DNA of 64,000 nt from WTGJ01 sp965237765. Its GTDB lineage: Bacteria > Chloroflexota > Anaerolineae > Aggregatilineales > Phototrophicaceae. Shown here one piece after another: positions 25,780 through 32,770 of the stretch. The notes under the pieces were generated by a model that worked only from the letters and a program-made list of their open reading frames with translations, did no database searches and was not told the DNA's origin. The stretch is from assembly GCA_965237765.1 (NCBI GenBank), contig OZ250157.1, positions 744,001-808,000 of the forward strand, given 5' to 3'. A program made the translations under genes and the position numbers. Each line of letters opens with the position of its first letter. Position 1 is the first letter of the stretch.

Positions 25780-25808
25780 TTGCATTTTGGCGCTAGGGAG
25801 GGTAAATT
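25780..25808 (+). promoter_or_regulatory. Promoter of the first Cys-rich peptide cassette
   Basis: TTGCAT (25780-25785), spacer of 17 bases and TAAATT (25803-25808) lie 35 bases upstream of the peptide gene. The homologous region of the second cassette has the same layout but a long G tract in the spacer. Confidence 0.6.
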
Positions 25809-25843
25809 CTACTCAGTTGCCCATATAGATATGGGAATCTATC

Positions 25844-26071
25844 ATGAAGCGGTTGATGTTGGGGTTGTTGGTAGCTGTGATGCTACTGGGTATGGTTTCT
25901 GCGCTAGCTATTGCACAGGAAAATGGCGGCGCTTCAACAAGAGCGGATGAACCTGGGTCTGGTGGCGGTGGGGTACGGTGTGTTACGTGGTGGAATAGAG
26001 CAACCTCGGAGTGGAGGTGCACTTGTTACATTGGTATTACTCCCGTCGCAGGGTGGGCCGGCCCATGCTAA
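25844..26071 (+). CDS. Small secreted Cys-rich peptide, cassette 1 (gene A1)
   Basis: 75 residues, family not recognised. A clear signal peptide (MKRLMLGLLVAVMLLGMVSA...) is likely cleaved after AIA before QENGG. The mature part is about 50 residues: a Gly-rich linker, then a C-terminal core with CVTWW, the pair CTC and a final Pro-Cys at the very C-terminus. The signal sequence is almost identical in DNA and protein to that of the paralogue at 28289, while the mature part is strongly diverged. This is the pattern of a rapidly changing secreted effector, bacteriocin-like peptide or signal. GC is lower than in the neighbours. The membrane-anchored partner gene starts 19 bases downstream. Confidence 0.7.
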   Translation: MKRLMLGLLVAVMLLGMVSALAIAQENGGASTRADEPGSGGGGVRCVTWWNRATSEWRCTCYIGITPVAGWAGPC

Positions 26072-26090
26072 TATGGTAGGGAAAGCAACA

Positions 26091-26594
26091 ATGTCTAGCA
26101 AAAAAACCTTTATTTTGTCAGCTCTGCTGGTAGTTATGGTAGTGGCGGTGATTAGCTACCGCTATTTCCAGAATGAGGGCGATGCCTCGACACCTCCTAC
26201 ACCATCTGCGTCATCTGAAGGACCAGTGTATCCTGACCACCCTGAGCTCTGGCCAGAGCGTGTTATGGAGTCATACCCATATTACCCAGACTCTTATCCG
26301 GCGTGGGCAGAGGCATATCCCGATGCGCCCTGCGCAACCTGGGTGAATGGCGGACTCGGCTGGGTATTTGTCGAAGATGCGACTGACGTGCAGGGAGATT
26401 GGGGCGTCATGGTGTGGCAGCCTGTATGGCGTTTCTGCGGTTTCCCGAGACCGTATCCAGAGAAACCAGAGAAGCCAGGTGACTCAATGCCGCCAGAATG
26501 GGCGGAGTGGGATGATAATCGCCTCGCCACCACGCCCAACCGCACAGGAGCCTGGGAGCAAACCCCAGCACCAGAACCAACTTCGTCGCCGTGA
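26091..26594 (+). CDS. Membrane-anchored Pro/Tyr-rich protein, cassette 1 (gene B1)
   Basis: 167 residues from ATG 26091; the open frame from 25911 overlaps gene A1 and is rejected as a start. One N-terminal helix (TFILSALLVVMVVAVISYRYF) is followed by an extracytoplasmic region rich in Pro, Tyr and Trp. Segments shared with the paralogue at 28676 are AEAYPDAPCATWVNGGLGW, RFCGFPRPYP and the tail GAWEQTPAPEPTSSP. Two conserved Cys could form a disulfide. No known domain is recognised. The constant pairing with a Cys-rich secreted peptide suggests a receptor, immunity or anchoring role, which is inference only. Confidence 0.7.
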   Translation: MSSKKTFILSALLVVMVVAVISYRYFQNEGDASTPPTPSASSEGPVYPDHPELWPERVMESYPYYPDSYPAWAEAYPDAPCATWVNGGLGWVFVEDATDVQGDWGVMVWQPVWRFCGFPRPYPEKPEKPGDSMPPEWAEWDDNRLATTPNRTGAWEQTPAPEPTSSP

Positions 26595-26622
26595 TGAATT
26601 CGCATGATAGAGAGCGAAGGGC

Positions 26623-26655
26623 GCCGCCCGTTGCCGCGGGCGGCCTCTTTTTTTT
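26623..26655 (+). terminator. Rho-independent terminator after cassette 1
   Basis: Perfect 8-bp stem GCCGCCCG/CGGGCGGC (26623-26630 and 26637-26644) with a 6-base loop, followed by a T-rich run. It would end transcription of the A1-B1 pair. Confidence 0.85.
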
Positions 26656-26682
26656 GAAGGCAGCGCCCGCGGCTGCTATCTT
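26654..26682 (+). promoter_or_regulatory. Duplicated copy of the mtnA promoter
   Basis: TTGAAG, 17-base spacer, TATCTT with an extended TG one base upstream. The same layout precedes the genuine mtnA gene at 29304-29332, which supports both as real promoter elements. Confidence 0.5.
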
Positions 26683-26719
26683 CTAACTCATTCGGTGGAT
26701 TGACAATAGAGGCCCAAAC

Positions 26720-26926
26720 ATGCGCACCGTCGCCTGGCAGGAGGGCGCCGTCCACCTCATCGACCAGCGCCAATTGCCCTTCGAACTGACCTACGTCGAT
26801 TGCGCCGATTGTGATGCGGTCGTCGCGGGCGAAGCGGCCGGCAGCAAAGCGGCAAAGGCAGCCGCTTTGGGCGTCCCGATTCTGGATGAGGGTGGCCTGC
26901 GCGCCCTGCTGCCCAACGCGGAGTGA
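26720..26926 (+). pseudogene. Chimeric mtnA'-'ligA ORF, scar of a segmental duplication
   Basis: A 68-codon ORF. Codons 1-36 repeat the start of mtnA (compare 29372 onward, MRSVSWQEGAVRLIDQRRLP). From VVA onward it reads GEAAGSKAAKAAALGVPI, the C-terminal BRCT end of LigA (compare 25600-25715). The switch occurs at a stretch of about ten bases, GTCGTCGCGG, shared by both parent genes. The upstream mtnA promoter and leader are also copied. It cannot encode either enzyme. It marks the join between two tandem copies of a ligA...mtnA segment. Confidence 0.88.
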
Positions 26927-28176
26927 AAGCACTTTCATCGGTGACGATTCCGGCGACTGTGACCGCCACAGTCAATCTGCGCCCCGGCCGCGAGAAAAGT
27001 GCCCTGGCTGGCCATCCCTGGCTCTACCGCGGCGCCATCCGCTCTGTGGAAGGCGGCGAGCCGGCGGCAGGCGATATCGTCCGCGTGCGCGCGCATGATG
27101 GTCGCTTCCTGGCCATGGCCGATTATTCGTCGCGTTCGCAAATTGCCCTGCGGGCGCTCAGCTGGCGCGACGAGGCGCTGGATGAGGACTGGTGGCGAGC
27201 GCGACTCAATGAGGCGTTTGCACGGCGCGCGCCCTTCCACACCGCCAGCGAGGCCGGTGCACTGGACGCCTATCGCCTCATCCACGCCGAGAGCGATTAC
27301 CTGCCGGGTCTCATCGTCGACCGTTATGGCGATTATTTTGTGCTACAGGCGTTGACGGCCGGGATGGAGCGGCGCAAGCCCCTGTTGGCGCAGCTACTCG
27401 GCGAAGGTTGGGAACCCGCCGGTATCTATGACCGCAGCGATGCGCCCATCCGCCGCCTGGAAGGATTGCTGGCCGCGCGCGGCTTGCTCTGGGGTGAAGA
27501 ACCACCTGCGCGAATCCCTATCCAGGAGAACATGAGCGCACGCCTCGTCGATATTCGCCGGGGGCAGAAAACGGGCGACTACCTCGACCAACGCGACAAC
27601 CGATTTCTGCTCTACGACTGGCTGGCGAGCATGCCAGAGCCGGAAACGCTGCGCATGTTGGATGTCTGCTGCTATTCGGGCGGCTTCACGCTGGCGGCGC
27701 TGGCGGCCGGGCTGCGCAATATCGCGCTGGTGGATAGCGGCGAAGCGGCGCTGGCGCTCGCCCGCGCCAACATCGCGCATTGCGGCGCCCCGGAGGGTGG
27801 CCTGGATTTTCGCCGCCAGGATGCGTTCGACGCGCTGGCGGAAGCGCAGGAGCGAGGCGAACGCTATGACGTCATCGTGCTGGATCCGCCACGATTCGCT
27901 AGCAACAAGTCGCAAATCCCGCGCGCCACCCGCGGCTATAAGGAATTAAATCGGCGCGCCTTCCTCAGCCTGAAGCCGGGCGGGCTATTGCTGACCTGCT
28001 CCTGCTCGGGAGCGATCGACGCGCGCCTCTTCCAGCAGGTCATCTTCGGCGCGCTGGTGGACGCAGGCCGCCAGGCGCAGATCCTCCGCCCGCTCTCCGC
28101 CGGCGCCGATCACCCCATCGCGCTCACCTTCCCGCAGGGCGCTTACCTGAAGGGTTTGTTGCTGCGCGTGGAATAG
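26923..28176 (+). CDS. Class I SAM-dependent methyltransferase, RlmI/RlmK (YccW) type
   Basis: Likely 23S rRNA (cytosine-C5) methyltransferase or close relative, 417 residues. N-terminal PUA domain (LRPGREKSALAGHPWLYRGAI) , a middle EEHEE domain (DAYRLIHAESDYLPGLIVDRYGD), then a Rossmann methyltransferase domain with SAM motif DVCCYSGGFTLAAL, VLDPPRFASNK and the catalytic-type CSCSG. Family members usually have a Phe and Thr in DLFCYTGG; here DVCCYSGG is a mild variant. The GTG start overlaps the stop of the chimeric ORF, whose end is the ligA end. In the ancestral order this gene probably followed ligA directly; it was lost from the first copy of the duplicated segment. Confidence 0.88.
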   Translation: MKALSSVTIPATVTATVNLRPGREKSALAGHPWLYRGAIRSVEGGEPAAGDIVRVRAHDGRFLAMADYSSRSQIALRALSWRDEALDEDWWRARLNEAFARRAPFHTASEAGALDAYRLIHAESDYLPGLIVDRYGDYFVLQALTAGMERRKPLLAQLLGEGWEPAGIYDRSDAPIRRLEGLLAARGLLWGEEPPARIPIQENMSARLVDIRRGQKTGDYLDQRDNRFLLYDWLASMPEPETLRMLDVCCYSGGFTLAALAAGLRNIALVDSGEAALALARANIAHCGAPEGGLDFRRQDAFDALAEAQERGERYDVIVLDPPRFASNKSQIPRATRGYKELNRRAFLSLKPGGLLLTCSCSGAIDARLFQQVIFGALVDAGRQAQILRPLSAGADHPIALTFPQGAYLKGLLLRVE

Positions 28177-28221
28177 CGCCCTCTGTGTGAGCGCATGATG
28201 GTTGGATGTTCCGCCGTCTCG

Positions 28222-28254
28222 TTGGCGCCAAGAATTTGGGGGGGGGGGTACATT
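28222..28254 (+). promoter_or_regulatory. Promoter region of cassette 2 with an 11-base G tract
   Basis: TTGGCG (28222-28227), inside the palindrome TTGGCGCCAA, and TACATT (28249-28254) are the likely -35 and -10 elements. The spacer is 21 bases because it includes eleven consecutive G (28238-28248). Loss of four G would restore a 17-base spacer. Position relative to the gene matches the promoter of cassette 1. Confidence 0.5.
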
Positions 28255-28288
28255 CCTATCGAACGCTCGTTTGACGGGGGAATACATC

Positions 28289-28666
28289 ATGAAGCGTTTG
28301 ATGTTGGGGTTGTTGGTAGCTTTGATGCTACTGGGCGTGGTTTCTGCTTTGGTTATCGCGCAGGAAGGTGGTGGAGCTGCAGGAGATGGTGCTTCGGCGG
28401 CAGCTGAGCAGGGAACTGAAGGTTTGGAGCCAGAAGAAGGGAGCACTTCGACGGAAGTTGAGACGGAAACGGAATGTTCTGAGAATGAAGAAGGAGGCGC
28501 GCAGGACAGTTATGCGAGCACGCGCGCATATGAACAGGGGCCAGGTAGTGGTCCATCATGTTTTGGTAAATGGTGTACTAGTTGGTTTGATATTTGGACG
28601 GGAAAATTTAAATGTCAATGTTTACATTGTTCATGTACTCGTGGCTGCCAAACGAGACCATGCTAA
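28289..28666 (+). CDS. Secreted Cys-rich peptide, cassette 2 (gene A2)
   Basis: 125 residues from ATG 28289. The signal peptide MKRLMLGLLVALMLLGVVSA matches gene A1 nearly base for base, with likely cleavage after VIA before QEGGG. The mature part has an acidic Glu/Ser/Thr-rich linker of about 55 residues and a C-terminal core with nine Cys: CFGKWC, KCQCLHCSC, TRGC and a terminal Pro-Cys. The framework C-x-W...C-x-C...P-C-end is shared with A1, but A2 has more Cys and a much longer linker. It ends 9 bases before the partner gene. No modification enzyme is encoded next to it. Confidence 0.72.
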   Translation: MKRLMLGLLVALMLLGVVSALVIAQEGGGAAGDGASAAAEQGTEGLEPEEGSTSTEVETETECSENEEGGAQDSYASTRAYEQGPGSGPSCFGKWCTSWFDIWTGKFKCQCLHCSCTRGCQTRPC

Positions 28667-28675
28667 GGAGGATCA

Positions 28676-29242
28676 TTGGGTCTGTATGTGATGCGGCGAG
28701 TTGCTATATCTTGCAATAAGGTGTCGCCGATACTGCTGATAATGGCAGTGGTGGCTGTGGGCAAGTTTGCCCATTTTGTGAACGGGGTTGATGCTTCGTC
28801 TCCGCCTTTGACGTCTTCGCCGACACCGGCAACGGCTTTACCACCTTCGTTTTCTCCGACGCAGCTTCCGCTACCGCCGGACCTTAATAAACCAGTGCAC
28901 TTTCCCGAGATCGCTCTGGAATATTTGGAGTATGGGCCAGATTTATATCCGCTATATGCGGAAGCTTATCCAGATGCGCCGTGCGCGACCTGGGAGAACG
29001 GTGGTCTGATTTGGTTGGTTCTCTCTTATAAAGTTCATGCCGAATTCATTGCTGAGGCTGTAGGCTGGCTCGTACAAGTCAGGCTGAAGCCAAGATTCCG
29101 TTTCTGCGGCTTTCCGCGGCCGTATCCTGCGAAGCCCACGCCGTATCCTCCAAAGCCCACACCGTATCCTCCGAAGCCCACGCCATACCGCACGGGGATC
29201 TGGGAGCGCACCCCCACGCCAGAGCCAATTGAGTCGCCGTAA
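28676..29242 (+). CDS. Membrane-anchored Pro/Tyr-rich protein, cassette 2 (gene B2)
   Basis: 188 residues from a TTG at 28676 placed 4-5 bases after GGAGG; an ATG at 28691 is an alternative. N-terminal helix (VSPILLIMAVVAVGKFAHFV), then a Ser/Thr/Pro linker and a region paralogous to B1 (YAEAYPDAPCATWENGG and RFCGFPRPYP). It ends GIWERTPTPEPIESP. After the PRPYP motif it carries three 7-residue repeats YPxKPTP, absent from B1. The same gene order and spacing as cassette 1 argue that A and B work together. Confidence 0.7.
   Translation: MGLYVMRRVAISCNKVSPILLIMAVVAVGKFAHFVNGVDASSPPLTSSPTPATALPPSFSPTQLPLPPDLNKPVHFPEIALEYLEYGPDLYPLYAEAYPDAPCATWENGGLIWLVLSYKVHAEFIAEAVGWLVQVRLKPRFRFCGFPRPYPAKPTPYPPKPTPYPPKPTPYRTGIWERTPTPEPIESP
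29123..29185 (+). repeat. Three 21-base in-frame repeats in gene B2
   Basis: Units at 29123-29143, 29144-29164 and 29165-29185 each encode YPxKPTP with one or two base changes. As an in-frame short tandem repeat the number may vary between strains. Confidence 0.9.
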
Positions 29243-29303
29243 CTGCCACTCCTGATCATACCAGGCAAACTGGATGCCGTCCGTTGCCGCGGGTGCCGCC
29301 TTT

Positions 29304-29332
29304 TTGCTGGCGGCGCACGTGGCTGCTATCCT
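29304..29332 (+). promoter_or_regulatory. Promoter of mtnA
   Basis: TTGCTG (29304-29309), 17-base spacer and TATCCT (29327-29332) with an extended TG. The layout is conserved in the duplicated copy at 26654-26682. The 129-base gap before mtnA also contains a GC-rich inverted repeat that seems a decayed version of the cassette 1 terminator. Confidence 0.5.
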
Positions 29333-29371
29333 CTGATGGTCATTCCGCAGGCTGACAATTGAGGGCCGAAC

Positions 29372-30406
29372 ATGCGCAGCGTTTCCTGGCAGGAGGGCGC
29401 CGTCCGCCTCATCGATCAGCGCCGCCTGCCCTTCGAACTGACCTACGTAGATTGCGCCGATTGTGATGCAGTCGTCGCGGCCATCGCTGATATGACGGTG
29501 CGCGGCGCGCCGGCGATTGGCGCAGCGGCCGCTTTCGCCATGGCCCAGGCCGCCCGCGAGAGCACCGCTACCGATGCGCGCAGCCTGCTCGCCGATTTGA
29601 GCGCCGCCGCCACACGCCTGCGCGCCGCCCGCCCCACGGCCGTCAACCTCGCCTGGGCGGTTGAGCGGCAACTGGAATGCGCGCGGGAAACGGGCGCGGA
29701 GCCGGCCGCCATCCGCGCCGCCACCCTCACCAACGCGCAAGCCATCGCCGACGCCGATGTCGCAGCCAACCGCCGCATCGGTCAGCACGGCGCCTCTCTC
29801 ATCGCCGATGGCGCCACCGTCCTGCACCATTGCAATACTGGCGCGCTGGCCACGGTCGATTACGGCACGGCCCTCGGTGTCGTCCGCGCCGCGCACGAGG
29901 CCGGCCGCCGCTTCCATGTCCTGCTCGATGAAACGCGCCCACGCCTCCAGGGCAGCCGTCTCAGCGCCTGGGAGCTGGAGCAGCTCGGCGTTTCCTACGA
30001 TATCCTGCCCGATTCCGCCGCTGCCTATTACATGCGCCGCGGCGAAATTGACCTCGTGCTCGTCGGCGCCGACCGCATCGCGGCCAATGGCGATGTCGCC
30101 AATAAGATCGGCACCTATTCGCTGGCGGTGCTGGCCGCCGCTCATGCCCTGCCCTTTTACTCCGTCGCCCCCACTTCGACGGTGGATTTGAACTGCGCGA
30201 CGGGTGATGATATTCCCATCGAAGAGCGCGGCGCCGAAGAGGTGCTCGCGCCCTATGGGCAGGCGATCGCGCCGCCGCATTTTCGGGCGCGCAACCCGGC
30301 CTTCGATATCACGCCCGCGCGCTACCTGGCCGGCATCATCACCGAGCGCGGCATCGCCCGCGCGCCGTTATCGGAAAGCCTGCCGCCCCTCGTGGCTGGC
30401 ACATAA
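29372..30406 (+). CDS. mtnA: S-methyl-5-thioribose-1-phosphate isomerase MtnA
   Basis: Methionine-salvage isomerase converting 5-methylthioribose 1-phosphate to the ribulose form, 344 residues. Hallmarks: TVRGAPAIGAAAAFAM, the catalytic Cys in HHCNTGALATVDYGTALGV and the catalytic Asp in LVGADRIAANGDVANKIGTYSLA, plus PTSTVDLNCATGDDIPIEER. Downstream lie a PfkB kinase and ahcY, forming an adenosyl/methylthio salvage group. The first 36 codons and the leader are also present as a duplicate at 26720. Confidence 0.95.
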   Translation: MRSVSWQEGAVRLIDQRRLPFELTYVDCADCDAVVAAIADMTVRGAPAIGAAAAFAMAQAARESTATDARSLLADLSAAATRLRAARPTAVNLAWAVERQLECARETGAEPAAIRAATLTNAQAIADADVAANRRIGQHGASLIADGATVLHHCNTGALATVDYGTALGVVRAAHEAGRRFHVLLDETRPRLQGSRLSAWELEQLGVSYDILPDSAAAYYMRRGEIDLVLVGADRIAANGDVANKIGTYSLAVLAAAHALPFYSVAPTSTVDLNCATGDDIPIEERGAEEVLAPYGQAIAPPHFRARNPAFDITPARYLAGIITERGIARAPLSESLPPLVAGT

Positions 30407-30424
30407 GCCGGAGCGGGCGCGAAC

Positions 30425-30433
30425 TGCTATACT
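30425..30433 (+). promoter_or_regulatory. Extended -10 element before the PfkB kinase
   Basis: TGCTATACT lies 34 bases before the kinase ATG; no good -35 is seen. Weak evidence for a separate promoter. Confidence 0.35.
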
Positions 30434-30467
30434 CCGCTCCGCCGCCAACCGATGGTCACAGGTACCC

Positions 30468-31427
30468 ATGGATATCCTCGTCACCGGCTCGATCGCCTAC
30501 GATTATTTGATGCGCTTCCCCGGCAAATTCACCGACTATCTGCTACCGGAGCACCTGGACAATATCAGCCTCAGCTTCCTGGTGAGCGAGATGACGAAGC
30601 ATTGGGGCGGTGTCGCGGCCAACATCGCTTATAACCTGGCGTTGCTCGGCCTGCGCCCCAAGCTCTTCGGCACCGTCGGCAGTGACTTCACCGATTATCG
30701 CCGCTGGTTGGATGACGCCGGCGTGGATACCAGCACCATCCGCCAATACGACGACCAGCTCACCTCCTCTTTCTTCGTAAATACCGACCAGGAAAACAAC
30801 CAGATCGCTTCCTTTTATGGCGGCGCCATGGAACGCGCGCGGGATTTGCGCCTGACGGATGTCTACGAGGGAGAACCCGACCTCGTCATCGTTTCGCCCA
30901 ACGAGCCAGTGGCGATGTCCAACATTGCGGCCGAATGCCGCGAGCGCGGGCTGCGCTTCATCTACGACCCCAGCCAGCAAGTGCCCCGACTGGATGGCGC
31001 GGTGCTGCGGCGCGATATGTGCGGCGCCTATGCCATGTGCGTCAACGCCTACGAAGCAGAAATCATCTGCCGCAAGGCCGACCTATCGTTGCACGAACTT
31101 TGCTCGCACGTGGCGGTGCTGATCATCACGCAGGGTGCGCGCGGCTGCCACGTCTACCATGGCGGCGAGGAATTGCGCGTCGAAGCCTACCCGACCGACG
31201 CCATCGTCGACCCCACCGGCGGGGGGGATGCCTTCCGCGCCGGCTTCTTCCGCTGCCTGATGCAGGATTTGCCCCTGCGCCTGTCCGCGCAGGTCGGCGC
31301 GCTCGTTGCTACTTACGCGCTGGAGTCGGTCGGCACGCAGAACCATCGTTTCACGCTACCCGCTTTCATCGAGCGCTTCCGCGTCGAATTCGATGACGGC
31401 GGCCAGTTGGATTGCTTGTTACCCTAA
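30468..31427 (+). CDS. PfkB-family sugar/nucleoside kinase (adenosine kinase-like)
   Basis: Ribokinase-fold kinase of 319 residues from ATG 30468; the open frame from 30204 lies inside mtnA and is rejected. N-terminus MDILVTGSIAYDYLMRFPGKF and the Gly-rich substrate site GGVAANIAYNLALLG are typical. The catalytic motif is DPTGGGDAFRAGF, a GGGD form of the usual GAGD anion hole. Its place between mtnA and ahcY suggests it phosphorylates adenosine released by adenosylhomocysteinase, or methylthioribose for MtnA; the sequence alone does not decide. Cytoplasmic. Confidence 0.85.
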   Translation: MDILVTGSIAYDYLMRFPGKFTDYLLPEHLDNISLSFLVSEMTKHWGGVAANIAYNLALLGLRPKLFGTVGSDFTDYRRWLDDAGVDTSTIRQYDDQLTSSFFVNTDQENNQIASFYGGAMERARDLRLTDVYEGEPDLVIVSPNEPVAMSNIAAECRERGLRFIYDPSQQVPRLDGAVLRRDMCGAYAMCVNAYEAEIICRKADLSLHELCSHVAVLIITQGARGCHVYHGGEELRVEAYPTDAIVDPTGGGDAFRAGFFRCLMQDLPLRLSAQVGALVATYALESVGTQNHRFTLPAFIERFRVEFDDGGQLDCLLP

Positions 31428-31461
31428 CCGCTCTTTCTTTTATCGCGCCGTCGTTCTGTGC

Positions 31462-31467
31462 TACAAT
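31462..31467 (+). promoter_or_regulatory. Possible -10 element of ahcY
   Basis: TACAAT lies 35 bases before the ahcY ATG; the -35 (TTTATC, 17-base spacing) is poor. Low confidence. Confidence 0.35.
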
Positions 31468-31502
31468 CACATGCGTCAATCTGAGCGAAGCAAGGGAGCG
31501 CG

Positions 31503-32768
31503 ATGCCCGCCGACCGCGATATCCGCGATGTCAACTTGGCTGAGAGCGGGCGATACCGCATCGATTGGGCCAGAAACGAGATGCCCGTCCTGCGCGCCAT
31601 CACAGAGCGCTTCGCGCGAGAAAAGCCGCTGGCCGGCCTGCGCCTGGCCGCTTGCCTGCACGTCACCACTGAGACAGCCAACCTGATGCGCGCGCTGCAA
31701 GCCGGCGGCGCAGAGGTCGTGCTTTGTGCCTCCAACCCGCTTTCCACGCAGGATGATGTCGCCGCTTCGCTCGTCCTGCATGACGAAATCCCCGTCTTTG
31801 CCATCAAAGGCGAGGATAACGGTACCTACTATTCACACATTCAGTCAGCGTTGGCCGCGCGCCCGCATATCACGATGGATGACGGCGCCGATTTGGTCGG
31901 CACCATCCACCAGAGCGAGCGCGATCTGCTACCGAATATCGTCGGCGGCACGGAAGAGACGACCACCGGCGTCATCCGTTTGCGCGCGATGGCCGAAGAC
32001 GGCGCGCTGCAATTCCCCGTCATCGCCGTCAACGATAGCCACACCAAATTCCTCTTCGACAACCGCTATGGCACCGGTCAGAGCACGATGGATGGCATCA
32101 TCCGCGCGACGAATATCCTCATCGCCGGTCGTTGCATGGTGGTGGCGGGCTATGGTTGGTGCAGCCGCGGTATCGCCAGCCGCGCGCGTGGCCTCGGCGC
32201 CGATGTCATCGTCACCGAGGTCGACCCACTGCGCGCGCTGGAAGCAGTGATGGATGGCTACCGCGTCCTACCCATGGCCGAAGCGGCTTGCCAGGGCGAT
32301 ATCTTCGTCACGGCCACTGGCAACCATAGCGTGCTGGATGCCGAGCATTTCGTCAGCATGAAAAATGGCGCCATCATCTGTAATTCCGGGCATTTCAACG
32401 TGGAGATCAATATCCCGGCGCTGGCAGCGCTCGCCGATGGCCCTCCGCAACGCGTCCGCCCATTTGTGGACGCCTACCGGATGGCCGATGGCCGCGCGCT
32501 ATATTTGCTGGCCGAGGGACGTCTCGTCAACCTGGCCGCCGCCGAAGGGCATCCCGCCAGCGTGATGGATATGAGCTTCGCCAACCAAGCACTCAGCGCC
32601 GAATACCTCACACAGCACGCCAACGAGTTGACCGCTCAGGTGCACACCATCCCCGCCGCCATCGATCACGAAATCGCCGCGCTGAAATTAAGCGCTATGG
32701 GCGTCCGTCTCGATAAGCTGACAGACGAGCAAGAAGCATATCAGAACCAGTGGCAGGAGGGAACCTAA
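31503..32768 (+). CDS. ahcY: Adenosylhomocysteinase AhcY
   Basis: Hydrolyses S-adenosylhomocysteine to adenosine and homocysteine, keeping methylation running. 421 residues. Signatures: ACLHVTTETANLMRALQAGGA, EETTTGVIRLRAM, the NAD-binding segment VVAGYGWCSRGIASRARGLGA and GNHSVLDAEHF, and the substrate/active-site stretch NSGHFNVEINI. The adjacent PfkB kinase could consume the adenosine. ATG 31503 follows AAGGGAG. The gene ends just before the SH3b-repeat gene. Confidence 0.95.
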   Translation: MPADRDIRDVNLAESGRYRIDWARNEMPVLRAITERFAREKPLAGLRLAACLHVTTETANLMRALQAGGAEVVLCASNPLSTQDDVAASLVLHDEIPVFAIKGEDNGTYYSHIQSALAARPHITMDDGADLVGTIHQSERDLLPNIVGGTEETTTGVIRLRAMAEDGALQFPVIAVNDSHTKFLFDNRYGTGQSTMDGIIRATNILIAGRCMVVAGYGWCSRGIASRARGLGADVIVTEVDPLRALEAVMDGYRVLPMAEAACQGDIFVTATGNHSVLDAEHFVSMKNGAIICNSGHFNVEINIPALAALADGPPQRVRPFVDAYRMADGRALYLLAEGRLVNLAAAEGHPASVMDMSFANQALSAEYLTQHANELTAQVHTIPAAIDHEIAALKLSAMGVRLDKLTDEQEAYQNQWQEGT

Positions 32769-32770
32769 GC

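Noticed and set aside
25911..26090. Longer N-terminus for gene B1 starting inside gene A1
   Set aside because: It would overlap most of A1 in another frame and hide the clear membrane helix that starts just after ATG 26091; B2 has no such extension.
29123..29185. CRISPR array or regulatory repeat
   Set aside because: The 21-base units are contiguous, without spacers, and are in frame in gene B2; they are coding repeats. No CRISPR array or cas gene was seen in the window.
28952..30280. 442-codon minus-strand ORF across gene B2 and mtnA
   Set aside because: Antisense to mtnA, whose active-site motifs are intact; the protein is a Gly/Ala/Arg-rich shadow without family similarity.
30204..30467. 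Longer N-terminus for the PfkB kinase
   Set aside because: It overlaps the 3' end of mtnA; the family N-terminus begins exactly at ATG 30468.
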